NCBI GenBank assembly: GCA_944376805.1
Contig: CALWDX010000017.1
Span: forward strand, 1 to 33,409
Origin: an uncultured Clostridia bacterium
GTDB lineage: Bacteria; Bacillota; Clostridia; Lachnospirales; CAG-274
Direction: 5' to 3'
Length of the DNA stretch: 33,409 nucleotides
Position numbers and translations under genes: made by a program. Shown here piece after piece: positions 16,747 through 25,416 of this stretch. Below the pieces are notes generated by a model. That model saw nothing but the letters and a program-made list of their open reading frames with translations, did not search any database and was not told the origin of the DNA. The first letter of the stretch is position 1. Every line of letters begins with the position of its first letter.

Positions 16747-17477
16747 TGTTAAAAGAAAAAACAGTAATTGTTACTGGTGGTGCTAAAGGTATTGGTAAAG
16801 CTATTGCAATAGCTTTTGCTAAAGAAGGTGCTAATATTGTACTTAATTATAGAAGCACTAGCCCAGAAGATGTAGTTAAAGAAATAGAAAATTATGGTGT
16901 TAAATGTTTAACTGTTCAAGCAGATATAAGTGATTTTGAACAAGCTAAACAACTAGTAGATAAAGCTGTAGAAGAATTTAAAACAATAGATGTTTTAGTA
17001 AATAATGCTGGTATTACAAAAGATAACTTACTTTTAAAAATGTCTGAAAATGACTTTGACATGGTTATTAATACTAACCTTAAAGGTGCATTTAATATGA
17101 TTAAACATACTAGTAAAATAATGCTTAAACAAAAAAGTGGTACTATTATAAATATGAGTAGTGTTGTTGGTCTTACTGGTAATATTGGTCAAGTAAACTA
17201 TTCAGCTAGTAAGGCCGGTATGATAGGTATGACATTTTCAACTGCTAGAGAACTTGCTTCTCGTGGTATAACTTGTAATGCAATAGCACCTGGATTTATA
17301 ACAACAGATATGACAGATGTATTACCAGATAGTATAAAAGAAAATATACTTAACACTATTCCACTTAAAAGATTTGGTACAACAGATGAAATAGCTAGTA
17401 CAGCAATATTTTTAGCTAAAAACAAATATATAACAGGTCAAGTAATTACCGTAGATGGCGGTATGGTAATGGCTTAA
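16746..17477 (+). CDS. fabG: 3-oxoacyl-ACP reductase FabG
   Basis: This 243-residue short-chain dehydrogenase reduces 3-oxoacyl-ACP with NADPH. The cofactor loop is GGAKGIGKAIA (11-21), NNAG at 86-89, with catalytic Ser139, Tyr152 and Lys156 (YSASK). The C-terminus ITGQVITVDGGMVMA is typical. The start overlaps the fabD stop, and no strong separate ribosome site is seen, so it probably depends on readthrough of ribosomes from fabD. The stop overlaps an ATG belonging to the fabF frame. Confidence 0.97.
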   Translation: MLKEKTVIVTGGAKGIGKAIAIAFAKEGANIVLNYRSTSPEDVVKEIENYGVKCLTVQADISDFEQAKQLVDKAVEEFKTIDVLVNNAGITKDNLLLKMSENDFDMVINTNLKGAFNMIKHTSKIMLKQKSGTIINMSSVVGLTGNIGQVNYSASKAGMIGMTFSTARELASRGITCNAIAPGFITTDMTDVLPDSIKENILNTIPLKRFGTTDEIASTAIFLAKNKYITGQVITVDGGMVMA

Positions 17478-17488
17478 TGGAGGATAAT

Positions 17489-18727
17489 ATGAAAAGAAGA
17501 GTAGTTATAACAGGTATGGGCTTAGTTACGCCTGTTGGCAACAATGTAAATGAATTTTGGGAAAGCATAAAAAATGGTAAACATGGTATAGGTGAAATAA
17601 CTCATTTTGATACATCAGATTCTAAAGTAAAAATTGCAGCAGAACTTAAAAATTTTGAACCTGAAAAAGTATTAGATAAAAAAGAAATTAGAAGACTTGA
17701 ACCTTTTAGCATCTATGCTTTATATGCTGCACAAGAAGCAGTTGATAATAGTGGGCTTGATTTAGAAAAAATAGACCCATATAGATTTGGTACAATAATA
17801 GGCTCTGGTATGGGTGGTATTGGTATGATTGAAGACCAAATGCTTAAAATGGCAGAAAAAGGACCTTCAAGACTTGCACCTCTATTTATACCAAGTGTTA
17901 TAACAAATATGGCAGCAGGAAATGTAGCAATACGTTTTGGTGCAAAAGGTACTTGCGAAACAGCTATAACTGCTTGTGCTACAAGTACAAGTTGTATAGG
18001 TATGGCTTATAGAAATATAAAATTTGGTTATGAAGATGTTATACTTGCTGGTGGTACAGAAAGCACAATTACAAAAGCTGGTATTGGTGGCTTTGCTGCA
18101 TTAAAAGCATTATCTACCTCTGAAGATGTAAATAGAGCATCTATTCCATTTGATAAAGAAAGAAATGGTTTTGTAATGGGTGAAGGTGCTGGCGTTTTAG
18201 TTTTAGAAGAATTAGAACACGCAAAAGCTCGTGGTGCTAAAATATTAGCAGAAATTGTAGGTTATGGTTCTACTTGTGATGCTTATCATATGACTGCACC
18301 TTGTGAAGATGGTGATGGTGCTGCTCGTGCTATGATTAAAGCTATGGAAGAAGGAAATGTTAACCCTAATGATATTACATATATAAATGCTCATGGTACT
18401 AGTACTCCTGCTAATGATGTAGGTGAAACAAAAGCTATAAAAACAGCTCTTAAAGAAAATGCTTATAATGTTTCTATTAGCTCAACAAAATCTATGACAG
18501 GTCATTTACTTGGTGCAACTGGTGCTGTTGAAACAATAGCTTGTGTATTAGCTTTAGAAAATAACTTTGTTCCACCTACTGCTAACTATAAAGTGCCAGA
18601 TGAAGAATGTGATTTAGATTATACTCCAAATGTAGGTAAAGAAAGAGAAATGAAATATGCCTTATCAAATACACTTGGTTTTGGTGGACATAATGCTGTA
18701 TTATGTCTAAAAAAATGGGAGGAATAG
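17489..18727 (+). CDS. fabF: 3-oxoacyl-ACP synthase II FabF
   Basis: This 412-residue elongation condensing enzyme has the full Cys-His-His triad: Cys163 (TACATSTSC), His302 (NAHGTSTPAND) and His339 (KSMTGHLLGATG). The second ATG (17489) is chosen because GGAGG lies five bases before it and MKRRVVITGMG is the usual N-terminus; an ATG at 17477 overlapping the fabG stop would add four residues. No FabB homologue is seen. It is followed four bases later by accB. Confidence 0.97.
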   Translation: MKRRVVITGMGLVTPVGNNVNEFWESIKNGKHGIGEITHFDTSDSKVKIAAELKNFEPEKVLDKKEIRRLEPFSIYALYAAQEAVDNSGLDLEKIDPYRFGTIIGSGMGGIGMIEDQMLKMAEKGPSRLAPLFIPSVITNMAAGNVAIRFGAKGTCETAITACATSTSCIGMAYRNIKFGYEDVILAGGTESTITKAGIGGFAALKALSTSEDVNRASIPFDKERNGFVMGEGAGVLVLEELEHAKARGAKILAEIVGYGSTCDAYHMTAPCEDGDGAARAMIKAMEEGNVNPNDITYINAHGTSTPANDVGETKAIKTALKENAYNVSISSTKSMTGHLLGATGAVETIACVLALENNFVPPTANYKVPDEECDLDYTPNVGKEREMKYALSNTLGFGGHNAVLCLKKWEE

Positions 18728-18731
18728 TTGA

Positions 18732-19229
18732 ATGGATTTTGAAAAAATAAAAGACCTAATGCAAAGTTTAAATAATTCTAATCTTATGGATTTTGAGCTT
18801 AAACTTAATGATGGTTTTTATCTTAGAATGAATAAATACAATAGTCAACCTACTACACAAAATATAATAAATTCTAAAGAACAACCTATTATTAATACAG
18901 CTAATAGTTCAACAACTCCTACTATTAATAATATTGCCGAAAATATTTCTGAACCTATAACAATTATTCCAGAAGCTAAACAAGAAGTAAAAGAAGGTAA
19001 TATAATAGCTAGCCCTATTGTTGGAACATTTTATTCTAGTAGTTCCCCTACTAAACCTGCTTATGTAAAAGTTGGTGATAAAGTTAAAAAGGGTGACGTT
19101 TTATGTATTATAGAGGCTATGAAAGTAATGAATGAAATAACAAGCCAATATAGTGGAGAAATAGTAGAAATTTTTGTTAATAATGAAGATATGGTAGAAT
19201 ATAACCAACCTTTATTTAGAATAGTATAA
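18732..19229 (+). CDS. accB: Biotin carboxyl carrier protein of acetyl-CoA carboxylase
   Basis: This 165-residue protein has a short N-terminal helical region (about 1-35), a flexible Asn/Thr/Pro linker (about 38-85) and a biotinyl domain (about 90-165). Lys131 in [11 protein letters not shown] is the biotinylated lysine, and [14 protein letters not shown] marks the domain entrance with the BCCP 'thumb'. GGAGG at the fabF end is the ribosome site. A perfect hairpin follows before fabZ. Confidence 0.96.
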   Translation: MDFEKIKDLMQSLNNSNLMDFELKLNDGFYLRMNKYNSQPTTQNIINSKEQPIINTANSSTTPTINNIAENISEPITIIPEAKQEVKEGNIIASPIVGTFYSSSSPTKPAYVKVGDKVKKGDVLCIIEAMKVMNEITSQYSGEIVEIFVNNEDMVEYNQPLFRIV

Positions 19230-19232
19230 ATT

Positions 19233-19264
19233 TATTATAGGTATGCTTATGCATACCTATAATA
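19233..19264 (+). other. Perfect intercistronic hairpin between accB and fabZ
   Basis: A 14-bp perfect inverted repeat (19233-19246 with 19251-19264, TTAT loop) begins right after the accB stop. No T-run follows (AATATTAATAAAAA), so it is not a standard terminator. It may stabilise the upstream message, be an RNase processing site, or act as a partial attenuator. The downstream fabZ has its own good ribosome site. Confidence 0.6.
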
Positions 19265-19298
19265 TTAATAAAAATTAATACATTATAAGGAGATTATT

Positions 19299-19718
19299 AT
19301 GGATATTAAAGAAATTATGGAAATTATACCTCATAGATACCCTTTTCTTTTAATAGATAAAGTTGTAGAAATAGAAGAAGGTAAAAAAATAGTAGCAATA
19401 AAAAATGTTACAATGAATGAACAATTTTTTCAAGGACACTTTCCTGTTGAACCTGTTATGCCTGGAGTATTAATAATTGAAGCTATGGCTCAAGCAGGTG
19501 CTTGTGCTATTTTATCTATGGAAGAATATAAAGGTAAAATTGCATATTTTGGTGCTATAAATAATGCAAAATTTAGGGATAAAGTAGTACCTGGTGATAC
19601 TTTAAGATTAGAAGTTGAACTTTTAAAACTTAAAAAAGTTGCTGGTATTGGTAAAGGTATTGCTTATGTTGGTGATAAAAAAGTAGCTGAAGCAGAATTT
19701 ACTTTTATGATTGGTTAA
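19299..19718 (+). CDS. fabZ: 3-hydroxyacyl-ACP dehydratase FabZ
   Basis: This 139-residue hotdog-fold enzyme dehydrates 3-hydroxyacyl-ACP. The active-site His47 is in [14 protein letters not shown] and Glu61 in [22 protein letters not shown] is the family N-terminus. AAGGAG lies before ATG. It is the only dehydratase in the operon. No FabM, FabA or FabN is visible, so how unsaturated fatty acids are made, if at all, cannot be answered here. Confidence 0.97.
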   Translation: MDIKEIMEIIPHRYPFLLIDKVVEIEEGKKIVAIKNVTMNEQFFQGHFPVEPVMPGVLIIEAMAQAGACAILSMEEYKGKIAYFGAINNAKFRDKVVPGDTLRLEVELLKLKKVAGIGKGIAYVGDKKVAEAEFTFMIG

Positions 19719-19728
19719 GAGGTGTAAT

Positions 19729-21078
19729 ATGTTTAATAAAATATTAATAGCAAATCGTGGAGAAATAGCAGTTAGAATAATTCGTGCTTGTAGAGAAATG
19801 GGTATTTCTACTGTTGCTGTTTATTCTGTAGCTGATAAAAATGCTCTACATACACAACTTGCAGATGAAGCTGTTTGTATAGGTGAAAATAAAAGTGCTA
19901 ATAGTTACTTAAATATGAATAATATAATAAGTGCAGCTTGTCTTACAGGTGCTAATGCTATACACCCAGGTTTTGGCTTTTTGTCTGAAAATTCAAAATT
20001 TGCTGATATGTGTAAAGAATGTAATATTAAATTTATAGGTCCTGATGCTAAAACTATTGACCTTATGGGTAATAAAGCAAATGCTAGAAAATTAATGATT
20101 GAAGCAGGTGTTCCTGTTACTCCTGGTAGTAATGGAGTTGTAGAAAATGTTGAAAAAGCAAAAGAACTTGCAAAAGAATTTGGATATCCTATTATGATTA
20201 AAGCCTCTGCTGGTGGTGGTGGTCGTGGTATAAGAATAGTTAGAGAAGAAAAAGATTTAGAAGAAGCTTATAATTCTGCTAAAAGTGAAGCTAAAATAGC
20301 TTTTGGTGATGATAGTATATATATGGAAAAAGTTATTGAAAATGCTAGACATATAGAAGTACAAATATTGGCAGATGAACACGGAAATGCTATTCATTTA
20401 GGGGAGCGTGATTGTTCTTTACAACGTAGAAATCAAAAAGTTTTAGAAGAAGCTCCTTCTGTTGCCCTTGATGAAGAAACTAGAAAAGCTATGGGCGAAG
20501 CTGCTATTCGTGCTGTAAAAGCATCTAATTATAAAAATGCAGGTACAATAGAGTTTTTATATGGTAAAGATAATAAATTTTACTTTATGGAAATGAATAC
20601 TCGTATACAAGTAGAACACCCTGTTACTGAAATGATAACAGATATAGATATAGTTAAAGAACAAATAAGAATAGCTTATGGTAAAAAACTTAAATATACT
20701 CAAGATGATGTAAGTTTTAGTGGACATAGTATAGAATGTAGAATAAATGCAGAAGACCCTTATAACAATTTTGCACCATCTCCTGGTAAAATAGATTATC
20801 TTTTCCTTCCTAGTGGTTGTAATGGACTTAGAGTAGATAGTGCTGTATATGCTGGATATACTATACCTAGTTTTTATGATTCTATGATAGCAAAAGTTAT
20901 AACAAAAGGTAAAACAAGACAAGAAGCTATACAAAAAATGAAAAGAGCTTTAAATGAATTTGTTATTGAAGGTATTAAAACTAATATAGATTTTCATATG
21001 GAACTTTTAGAAAATGAAGAATATTTAAATGGTAATTTTGATACTTCATTTATTGCTAATAAAATATTAAAACAATAA
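19729..21078 (+). CDS. accC: Biotin carboxylase subunit of acetyl-CoA carboxylase
   Basis: This 449-residue ATP-grasp enzyme carboxylates the biotin on AccB. The order is: biotin-carboxylase N-domain (MFNKILIANRGEIAVRIIRA), glycine-rich ATP loop KASAGGGGRGIRIV (about 159-172), ERDCSLQRRNQK, metal and catalytic segment MEMNTRIQVEHPVTE, and the C-terminal domain with INAEDPYNNFAPSPG. ATG 19729 follows GAGGTG; a TTG at 19711 inside fabZ would add six residues without a ribosome site. There are ten bases between the fabZ stop and this start. Confidence 0.97.
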   Translation: MFNKILIANRGEIAVRIIRACREMGISTVAVYSVADKNALHTQLADEAVCIGENKSANSYLNMNNIISAACLTGANAIHPGFGFLSENSKFADMCKECNIKFIGPDAKTIDLMGNKANARKLMIEAGVPVTPGSNGVVENVEKAKELAKEFGYPIMIKASAGGGGRGIRIVREEKDLEEAYNSAKSEAKIAFGDDSIYMEKVIENARHIEVQILADEHGNAIHLGERDCSLQRRNQKVLEEAPSVALDEETRKAMGEAAIRAVKASNYKNAGTIEFLYGKDNKFYFMEMNTRIQVEHPVTEMITDIDIVKEQIRIAYGKKLKYTQDDVSFSGHSIECRINAEDPYNNFAPSPGKIDYLFLPSGCNGLRVDSAVYAGYTIPSFYDSMIAKVITKGKTRQEAIQKMKRALNEFVIEGIKTNIDFHMELLENEEYLNGNFDTSFIANKILKQ

Positions 21079-21102
21079 CTATCTTTTGAAAGGAAAATGT
21101 AA

Positions 21103-21960
21103 ATGGATTTATTTAAAAATAAAAAAAGTCCTAATAATATAAATAAAAAATCAAGTAAACAAAAATTATTTGCAAAACCAGAAGTACCAACAGGACTATG
21201 TGTAAAATGCACTGGTTGTGGCACTACTATTTACTCTAAAGAATTAGGATTATATAATGTTTGTCCAGAATGTAACTTTTACTTTAGATTATCAGCTAGA
21301 GACAGAATTAAAACTATTGCAGATAAAAATATTTTTGTAGAGTTTGATAAAGATATGTATGCAAAAAATCCTTTAAACTATCCTAACTATGATGAGAAAT
21401 TACAAAATCTAAAAGAAAAAACAGGGCTTAATGATGCTGTTATTACTGGTAAATGCCAAATATATGGTAAAGATTGTGTATTATGTGTTATGGACTCTAG
21501 TTTTATAATGGGCAGTATGGGTTCTGTTGTAGGCGAAAAAATAACAAGAGCTTTTGAATATGCAACAGAACACAATTTACCTATTATTATATTTACTGCA
21601 TCTGGTGGTGCTAGAATGCAAGAAGGTATTGTGTCTTTAATGCAAATGGCTAAAGTTAGTGCTGCTGCTAGTAGACATTCAGAAGCAGGGCTTTTATATG
21701 TTACTGTTTTAACTGACCCTACAACTGGTGGTGTTACTGCTAGTTTTGCAATGCTTGGGGATATAATACTTGCAGAACCTAATACACTTATTGGTTTTGC
21801 AGGTCCTCGTGTTATAGAACAAACTATTAAACAAAAATTACCAGAAGGGTTTCAAAAATCTGAATTCTTACTAGAACACGGTTTTGTTGATGCTATTATT
21901 GAAAGACAAAACTTAAAGAAAACTTTATCTACTATATTAAAAATACATAGGAGAAGTTAA
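21103..21960 (+). CDS. accD: Acetyl-CoA carboxylase carboxyltransferase subunit beta
   Basis: This 285-residue beta subunit, with AccA, transfers the carboxyl group to acetyl-CoA. A four-Cys zinc ribbon is complete: Cys36, Cys39, Cys54 and Cys57 (KCTGC, then VCPEC). The crotonase-like core has [10 protein letters not shown] (oxyanion hole) and [27 protein letters not shown] precedes ATG. In most operons accA follows directly; here the next start codon (21962) belongs to an unrelated small gene. Confidence 0.96.
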   Translation: MDLFKNKKSPNNINKKSSKQKLFAKPEVPTGLCVKCTGCGTTIYSKELGLYNVCPECNFYFRLSARDRIKTIADKNIFVEFDKDMYAKNPLNYPNYDEKLQNLKEKTGLNDAVITGKCQIYGKDCVLCVMDSSFIMGSMGSVVGEKITRAFEYATEHNLPIIIFTASGGARMQEGIVSLMQMAKVSAAASRHSEAGLLYVTVLTDPTTGGVTASFAMLGDIILAEPNTLIGFAGPRVIEQTIKQKLPEGFQKSEFLLEHGFVDAIIERQNLKKTLSTILKIHRRS

Positions 21961-21961
21961 A

Positions 21962-22408
21962 ATGTCTATTAATATAGCTTATGATATTTGGGAAATGGAA
22001 TGTTGTGGTAAACCTCTAAAAGTAGGTGATTTAGTAGAATTTCCAGTAGTAGAACCTAAATTCAAAGATGAATTTAACCTATCTATAAAAGATAATAATA
22101 TAAATATTAATATAGATTATTATTATGATTTTCATATTTTTAGAACTTGTTACAAACGTTATAAAATAAAAGGTAAAATTGCAAAAATAGAAATTTTATA
22201 TTCTAAATATAACGAAAATACTAAATCTCATACTCATAAATTTTTAAAACCTATTGAAAAAACAGCAGAATTAGTTGAAGAATCAGTAAATAATTGTTCT
22301 GCTAATATTTATATAATCACTTTTGAAAATATATCTATCGAAAAATGGAAAAAAGAATTTGAAATGGAAATATATAAAACAAATTTAGATATTGAATATA
22401 AAATATAA
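21962..22408 (+). CDS. Small protein resembling DUF6578, inserted between accD and accA
   Basis: This 148-residue acidic, probably cytosolic protein has an N-terminus YDIWEMECCGKPLKVGDLVE that resembles the DUF6578 pattern (a Trp-x-Met-x-Cys-Cys-Gly block followed by VGD), as I recall it from actinobacterial proteins; I could not search. The rest has no motif I know apart from a Tyr/Asn-rich middle and the FLKPIEK stretch near residue 97. AGGAGA, at the end of accD, precedes the ATG, so it is translated within the operon. Function is unknown. Its placement breaks an otherwise conserved gene pair and the following remnant suggests local duplication. Confidence 0.6.
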   Translation: MSINIAYDIWEMECCGKPLKVGDLVEFPVVEPKFKDEFNLSIKDNNININIDYYYDFHIFRTCYKRYKIKGKIAKIEILYSKYNENTKSHTHKFLKPIEKTAELVEESVNNCSANIYIITFENISIEKWKKEFEMEIYKTNLDIEYKI

Positions 22409-22414
22409 ATATAA

Positions 22415-22564
22415 AAATTAAAAGAATTATATGTTATAGGTTTAAAATATATTGAAGATGAAAATGATGAAGGTTGTTTAAAGCCTACTCCAGAATATTT
22501 AAAACCTATAAATGAAATTAATATTTCTAAAAATGAAGAATGTATTTATATTATTAAATTATAA
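22415..22564 (+). pseudogene. Start-less remnant, possibly of a second copy of the preceding gene
   Basis: An open frame with no usable start codon (TAA at 22412-22414 closes it) ends at TAA 22562-22564. It reads KELYVIGLKYIEDENDEGC and later EYLKPINEINISKNEECIYI. The last part parallels the preceding gene's KFLKPIEKTAEL and, after a shorter gap, NIYIITF. It looks like the C-terminal end of a degraded paralogue. The similarity is short, so other origins are possible. Confidence 0.45.
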
Positions 22565-22618
22565 GTATAATCTTAATTTTTAATTAAGAGAAAATATTAT
22601 ATAAAAGGAGGGACTAAA

Positions 22619-23419
22619 ATGTCAACTGCTTTTGAAACAGTAAAGTTAGCAAGGCGTGTTACAAGACCTAATGCTAAAGAATATATAGACTACATATTTA
22701 CAAACTTTATAGAATTACACGGTGATAGAGCTTATAAAGACGATAAAGCTGTCATAGGTGGTATAGGGCTTTTAGATAATCAACCAGTTACTATTGTTGG
22801 TATACAAAAAGGCTCAACTATTGAAGAAAATATAGAAAGAAACTTTGGTTCATCTCACCCTGAAGGATATAGAAAAGCTTTAAGGCTTATGAAACAGGCT
22901 GAAAAATTTAATAGACCAATAGTAACATTTATAAATACATCTGGTGCATATTGTGGTATAGGTGCTGAAGAGCGTGGACAAGGTGAAGCTATTGCAAGAA
23001 ACCTTTTTGAAATGGCAAATTTAAAAGTACCTATTATAGCTATTGTTATAGGTGAAGGTGGTAGTGGTGGTGCTTTAGCACTTGGTGTAGCTGATAGAGT
23101 TTGGATGCTTGAAAATTCTGTTTATTCTATACTTTCACCGGAAGGATTTGCAAGTATTTTATGGAAAGATGCAACAAAAGCTCCTGAAGCTGCCGAACTT
23201 ATGAAAATAACTGCTAAAGACCTTTTAGAACTTGGTATTATAGAAAAAGTTATACCAGAAGTAGATGGTGGTGTAGAAATGGACTTTATGTATACTGCAC
23301 ATATTTTAAAAGAAGAACTTAGAACAGAACTTTCAAATCTTTTAAATATAAATAAAAATGAACTTTTAGAAAATAGATATAATCGTTTTAGAAAAATGGG
23401 CGAATTTGAAGAATTTTAA
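22619..23419 (+). CDS. accA: Acetyl-CoA carboxylase carboxyltransferase subunit alpha
   Basis: This 266-residue alpha subunit has the usual [17 protein letters not shown] start, [36 protein letters not shown] (acetyl-CoA site), [20 protein letters not shown] and the [13 protein letters not shown] block. AAAGGAGGG is seven bases before the ATG, one of the strongest ribosome sites in the operon, which may offset the insertion upstream. It is the last fatty acid gene, but the unit goes on into the fucosidase gene with a 13-base gap. Confidence 0.97.
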   Translation: MSTAFETVKLARRVTRPNAKEYIDYIFTNFIELHGDRAYKDDKAVIGGIGLLDNQPVTIVGIQKGSTIEENIERNFGSSHPEGYRKALRLMKQAEKFNRPIVTFINTSGAYCGIGAEERGQGEAIARNLFEMANLKVPIIAIVIGEGGSGGALALGVADRVWMLENSVYSILSPEGFASILWKDATKAPEAAELMKITAKDLLELGIIEKVIPEVDGGVEMDFMYTAHILKEELRTELSNLLNINKNELLENRYNRFRKMGEFEEF

Positions 23420-23432
23420 AGGGGGTTATTTT

Positions 23433-24842
23433 ATGGATAATCTAGCTAAAAAATTAATTAGTGTAACACCTAGTAAAAGACAACTTGAATGGCATAAATT
23501 AGAATTTTATTCTTTCATACATTTTGGTATGAATACTTTTTATAATACTGAATGGGGAACAGGTAAAGAAGACCCTAAAAAATTTAATCCTACTAAATTA
23601 GATACAGACCAGTGGGTTGAAAGTTTAAAAAATGCTAATATAAAAGCTGTTATTTTAACTTGTAAACATCATGATGGTTTTTGTTTATGGCCTAGTAAAT
23701 ATACAGAACATAGTATTAAAAACAGTCCATATAAAAATGGTAATGGTGATATTGTAAAAGAACTTAGTAACTCTTGTAAAAAATTTGGTTTAAAATTTGG
23801 TGTATATTTATCTCCTTGGGATATGAATAGTAAATATTATGGTTATAATGAAGAATATAATACTTTTTTTAAAAATCAACTTACTGAACTTTTAACACAA
23901 TATGGTGAAATATTTAGTGTATGGTTTGATGGTGCTTGTGGAGAAGGTGAAAATGGCAAAAAACAAGTGTATGATTGGGAAGGTTATTACAATTTAATTA
24001 GAGAATTACAGCCTAATGCTTGTATAGCTATTTGTGGTCCTGATGTAAGATGGTGTGGAAATGAAGCTGGTGATTGTAGAGAAGAAGAATGGAATGTTGT
24101 TCCTGCTAGATTATCTAAAAGTGAAATTATACAAGAAAACTCCCAAAAATCTGATAATGAAGAATTTAGAGAAAGAAAAATTAGTTCTACTGATAAAATT
24201 TTAGGTACTAGAGAACTTTTAAAAAATGAAGAAAATTTAATATGGTATCCTTGTGAAGTAGATACGTCTATAAGAAAGGGTTGGTTTTATCATAAAGATG
24301 AAAGCCCTAAAGAATTAGATAAATTATTAGATATTTATTATAATTCAGTTGGTAATAATGCTACTTTACTTTTAAATGTTCCACCTAATAAAGATGGTCT
24401 TATAGATGAACAAGATGTTATTAGACTTAAAGAAATAGGAGAACATTTAAACAATACATTTAAAAATAATATTGTAAATGAAGCAAAAATTGAAGTTGAT
24501 TTTATTGATAATAATACAAATATATATAATATATTATCAGAAGATGATAAATTTTATAAAGGTATAGATAATGAAGAAACTGCTACTATAAAATTTAAGT
24601 TTGAGAATATAAAAGAAATTAAAACACTTGTTTTAAAGGAACATCTTCCTTTAAGTCAAAGAATAGAACAATTTGAAATTTATGCTAATATAAATAATAC
24701 CTTAGTTAATATTTATAATGGTAAAATTGTAGGTAGTAGAAAAATTTGTAAATTAGGAAATATTACAACAGATTATATAGAAATAAGAATACTAAAATCC
24801 CGTGTTTGTCCTACTTTAAATTTTGTAGGAATATATATATAA
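23433..24842 (+). CDS. GH29 alpha-L-fucosidase-like glycosidase, no signal peptide
   Basis: This 469-residue protein has the GH29 barrel: WHKLEFYSFIHFGMNTFYN, AVILTCKHHDGFCLWPS, FGVYLSPWD and VWFDGACGEG with the nucleophile Asp166. The acid/base residue of GH29 varies and I do not assign it. The last 120 residues form a beta-sandwich resembling an F5/8-type domain, as in many clostridial and Bacteroides members. There is no signal peptide, so it should act in the cytoplasm on imported fucosides. AAAGGGGG precedes ATG 23433; a TTG at 23406 inside accA is less likely. No fucose transport or catabolic gene is nearby, and its cotranscription with fatty acid synthesis is odd. Exact linkage specificity is unknown. 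Confidence 0.88.
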   Translation: MDNLAKKLISVTPSKRQLEWHKLEFYSFIHFGMNTFYNTEWGTGKEDPKKFNPTKLDTDQWVESLKNANIKAVILTCKHHDGFCLWPSKYTEHSIKNSPYKNGNGDIVKELSNSCKKFGLKFGVYLSPWDMNSKYYGYNEEYNTFFKNQLTELLTQYGEIFSVWFDGACGEGENGKKQVYDWEGYYNLIRELQPNACIAICGPDVRWCGNEAGDCREEEWNVVPARLSKSEIIQENSQKSDNEEFRERKISSTDKILGTRELLKNEENLIWYPCEVDTSIRKGWFYHKDESPKELDKLLDIYYNSVGNNATLLLNVPPNKDGLIDEQDVIRLKEIGEHLNNTFKNNIVNEAKIEVDFIDNNTNIYNILSEDDKFYKGIDNEETATIKFKFENIKEIKTLVLKEHLPLSQRIEQFEIYANINNTLVNIYNGKIVGSRKICKLGNITTDYIEIRILKSRVCPTLNFVGIYI

Positions 24843-24858
24843 TATTTAGGAGAATACT

Positions 24859-25407
24859 ATGAAAAATTTATTAATTATTGTAGATTACCAATATGATTTT
24901 GTAGCAAGTGATGGGCTTTTAACAGCTGGTGAACAAGCACAAAGTATAGAAGATAACATTTATAACCTAGCTAATACATACATTAATAATAATGATGATA
25001 TTTTACTTACATTAGATACTCATATAAAGGAAGAATGGAATATTCACCCTGAAAGTAAAAGTTTTAATATTCATTGTGAAAAAGGTACAAAAGGTCATAA
25101 ACCTTATGGAAAAATTAAAAATCTTTCTTCTTATAAAAATGCTACATTTTTAGAAAAAAAAGGTTATTGTCCTTTACCACAAGATATAGAAAATATAATT
25201 AATAATTATGATACAATTGAACTTTGTGGAGTAGTTACAGATATCTGTGTTATGCAAACAGCTATTGCATTATATAATACTTGTGTTAATTTAGGTAAAA
25301 CTATTAATTTCAAATTAAATGTTAATGCTTGTGGATATTTTAATAAACATGCTCATACATTTGCTATTGACTATATGGAAAATATACTTGGTTTTGAAAT
25401 TGTATAG
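24859..25407 (+). CDS. Nicotinamidase-related cysteine hydrolase
   Basis: This 182-residue isochorismatase-fold hydrolase has a complete catalytic triad of nicotinamidase type: Asp9 (IIVDYQYDF), Lys100 or Lys101 (LEKKGYC) and Cys130 (GVVTDICVMQTA). Metal ligands Asp53, His55 and His72 (LDTHIKEEW, then NIHCEKGTKGH) support PncA-like activity, nicotinamide to nicotinate, over other family members. AGGAGA precedes ATG. The following gene processes nucleosides or nucleotides, and a glutamine-dependent NAD synthase starts at the window end, so a salvage role is reasonable, though the latter is 8 kb away. Confidence 0.88.
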   Translation: MKNLLIIVDYQYDFVASDGLLTAGEQAQSIEDNIYNLANTYINNNDDILLTLDTHIKEEWNIHPESKSFNIHCEKGTKGHKPYGKIKNLSSYKNATFLEKKGYCPLPQDIENIINNYDTIELCGVVTDICVMQTAIALYNTCVNLGKTINFKLNVNACGYFNKHAHTFAIDYMENILGFEIV

Positions 25408-25416
25408 AGGTGATTT

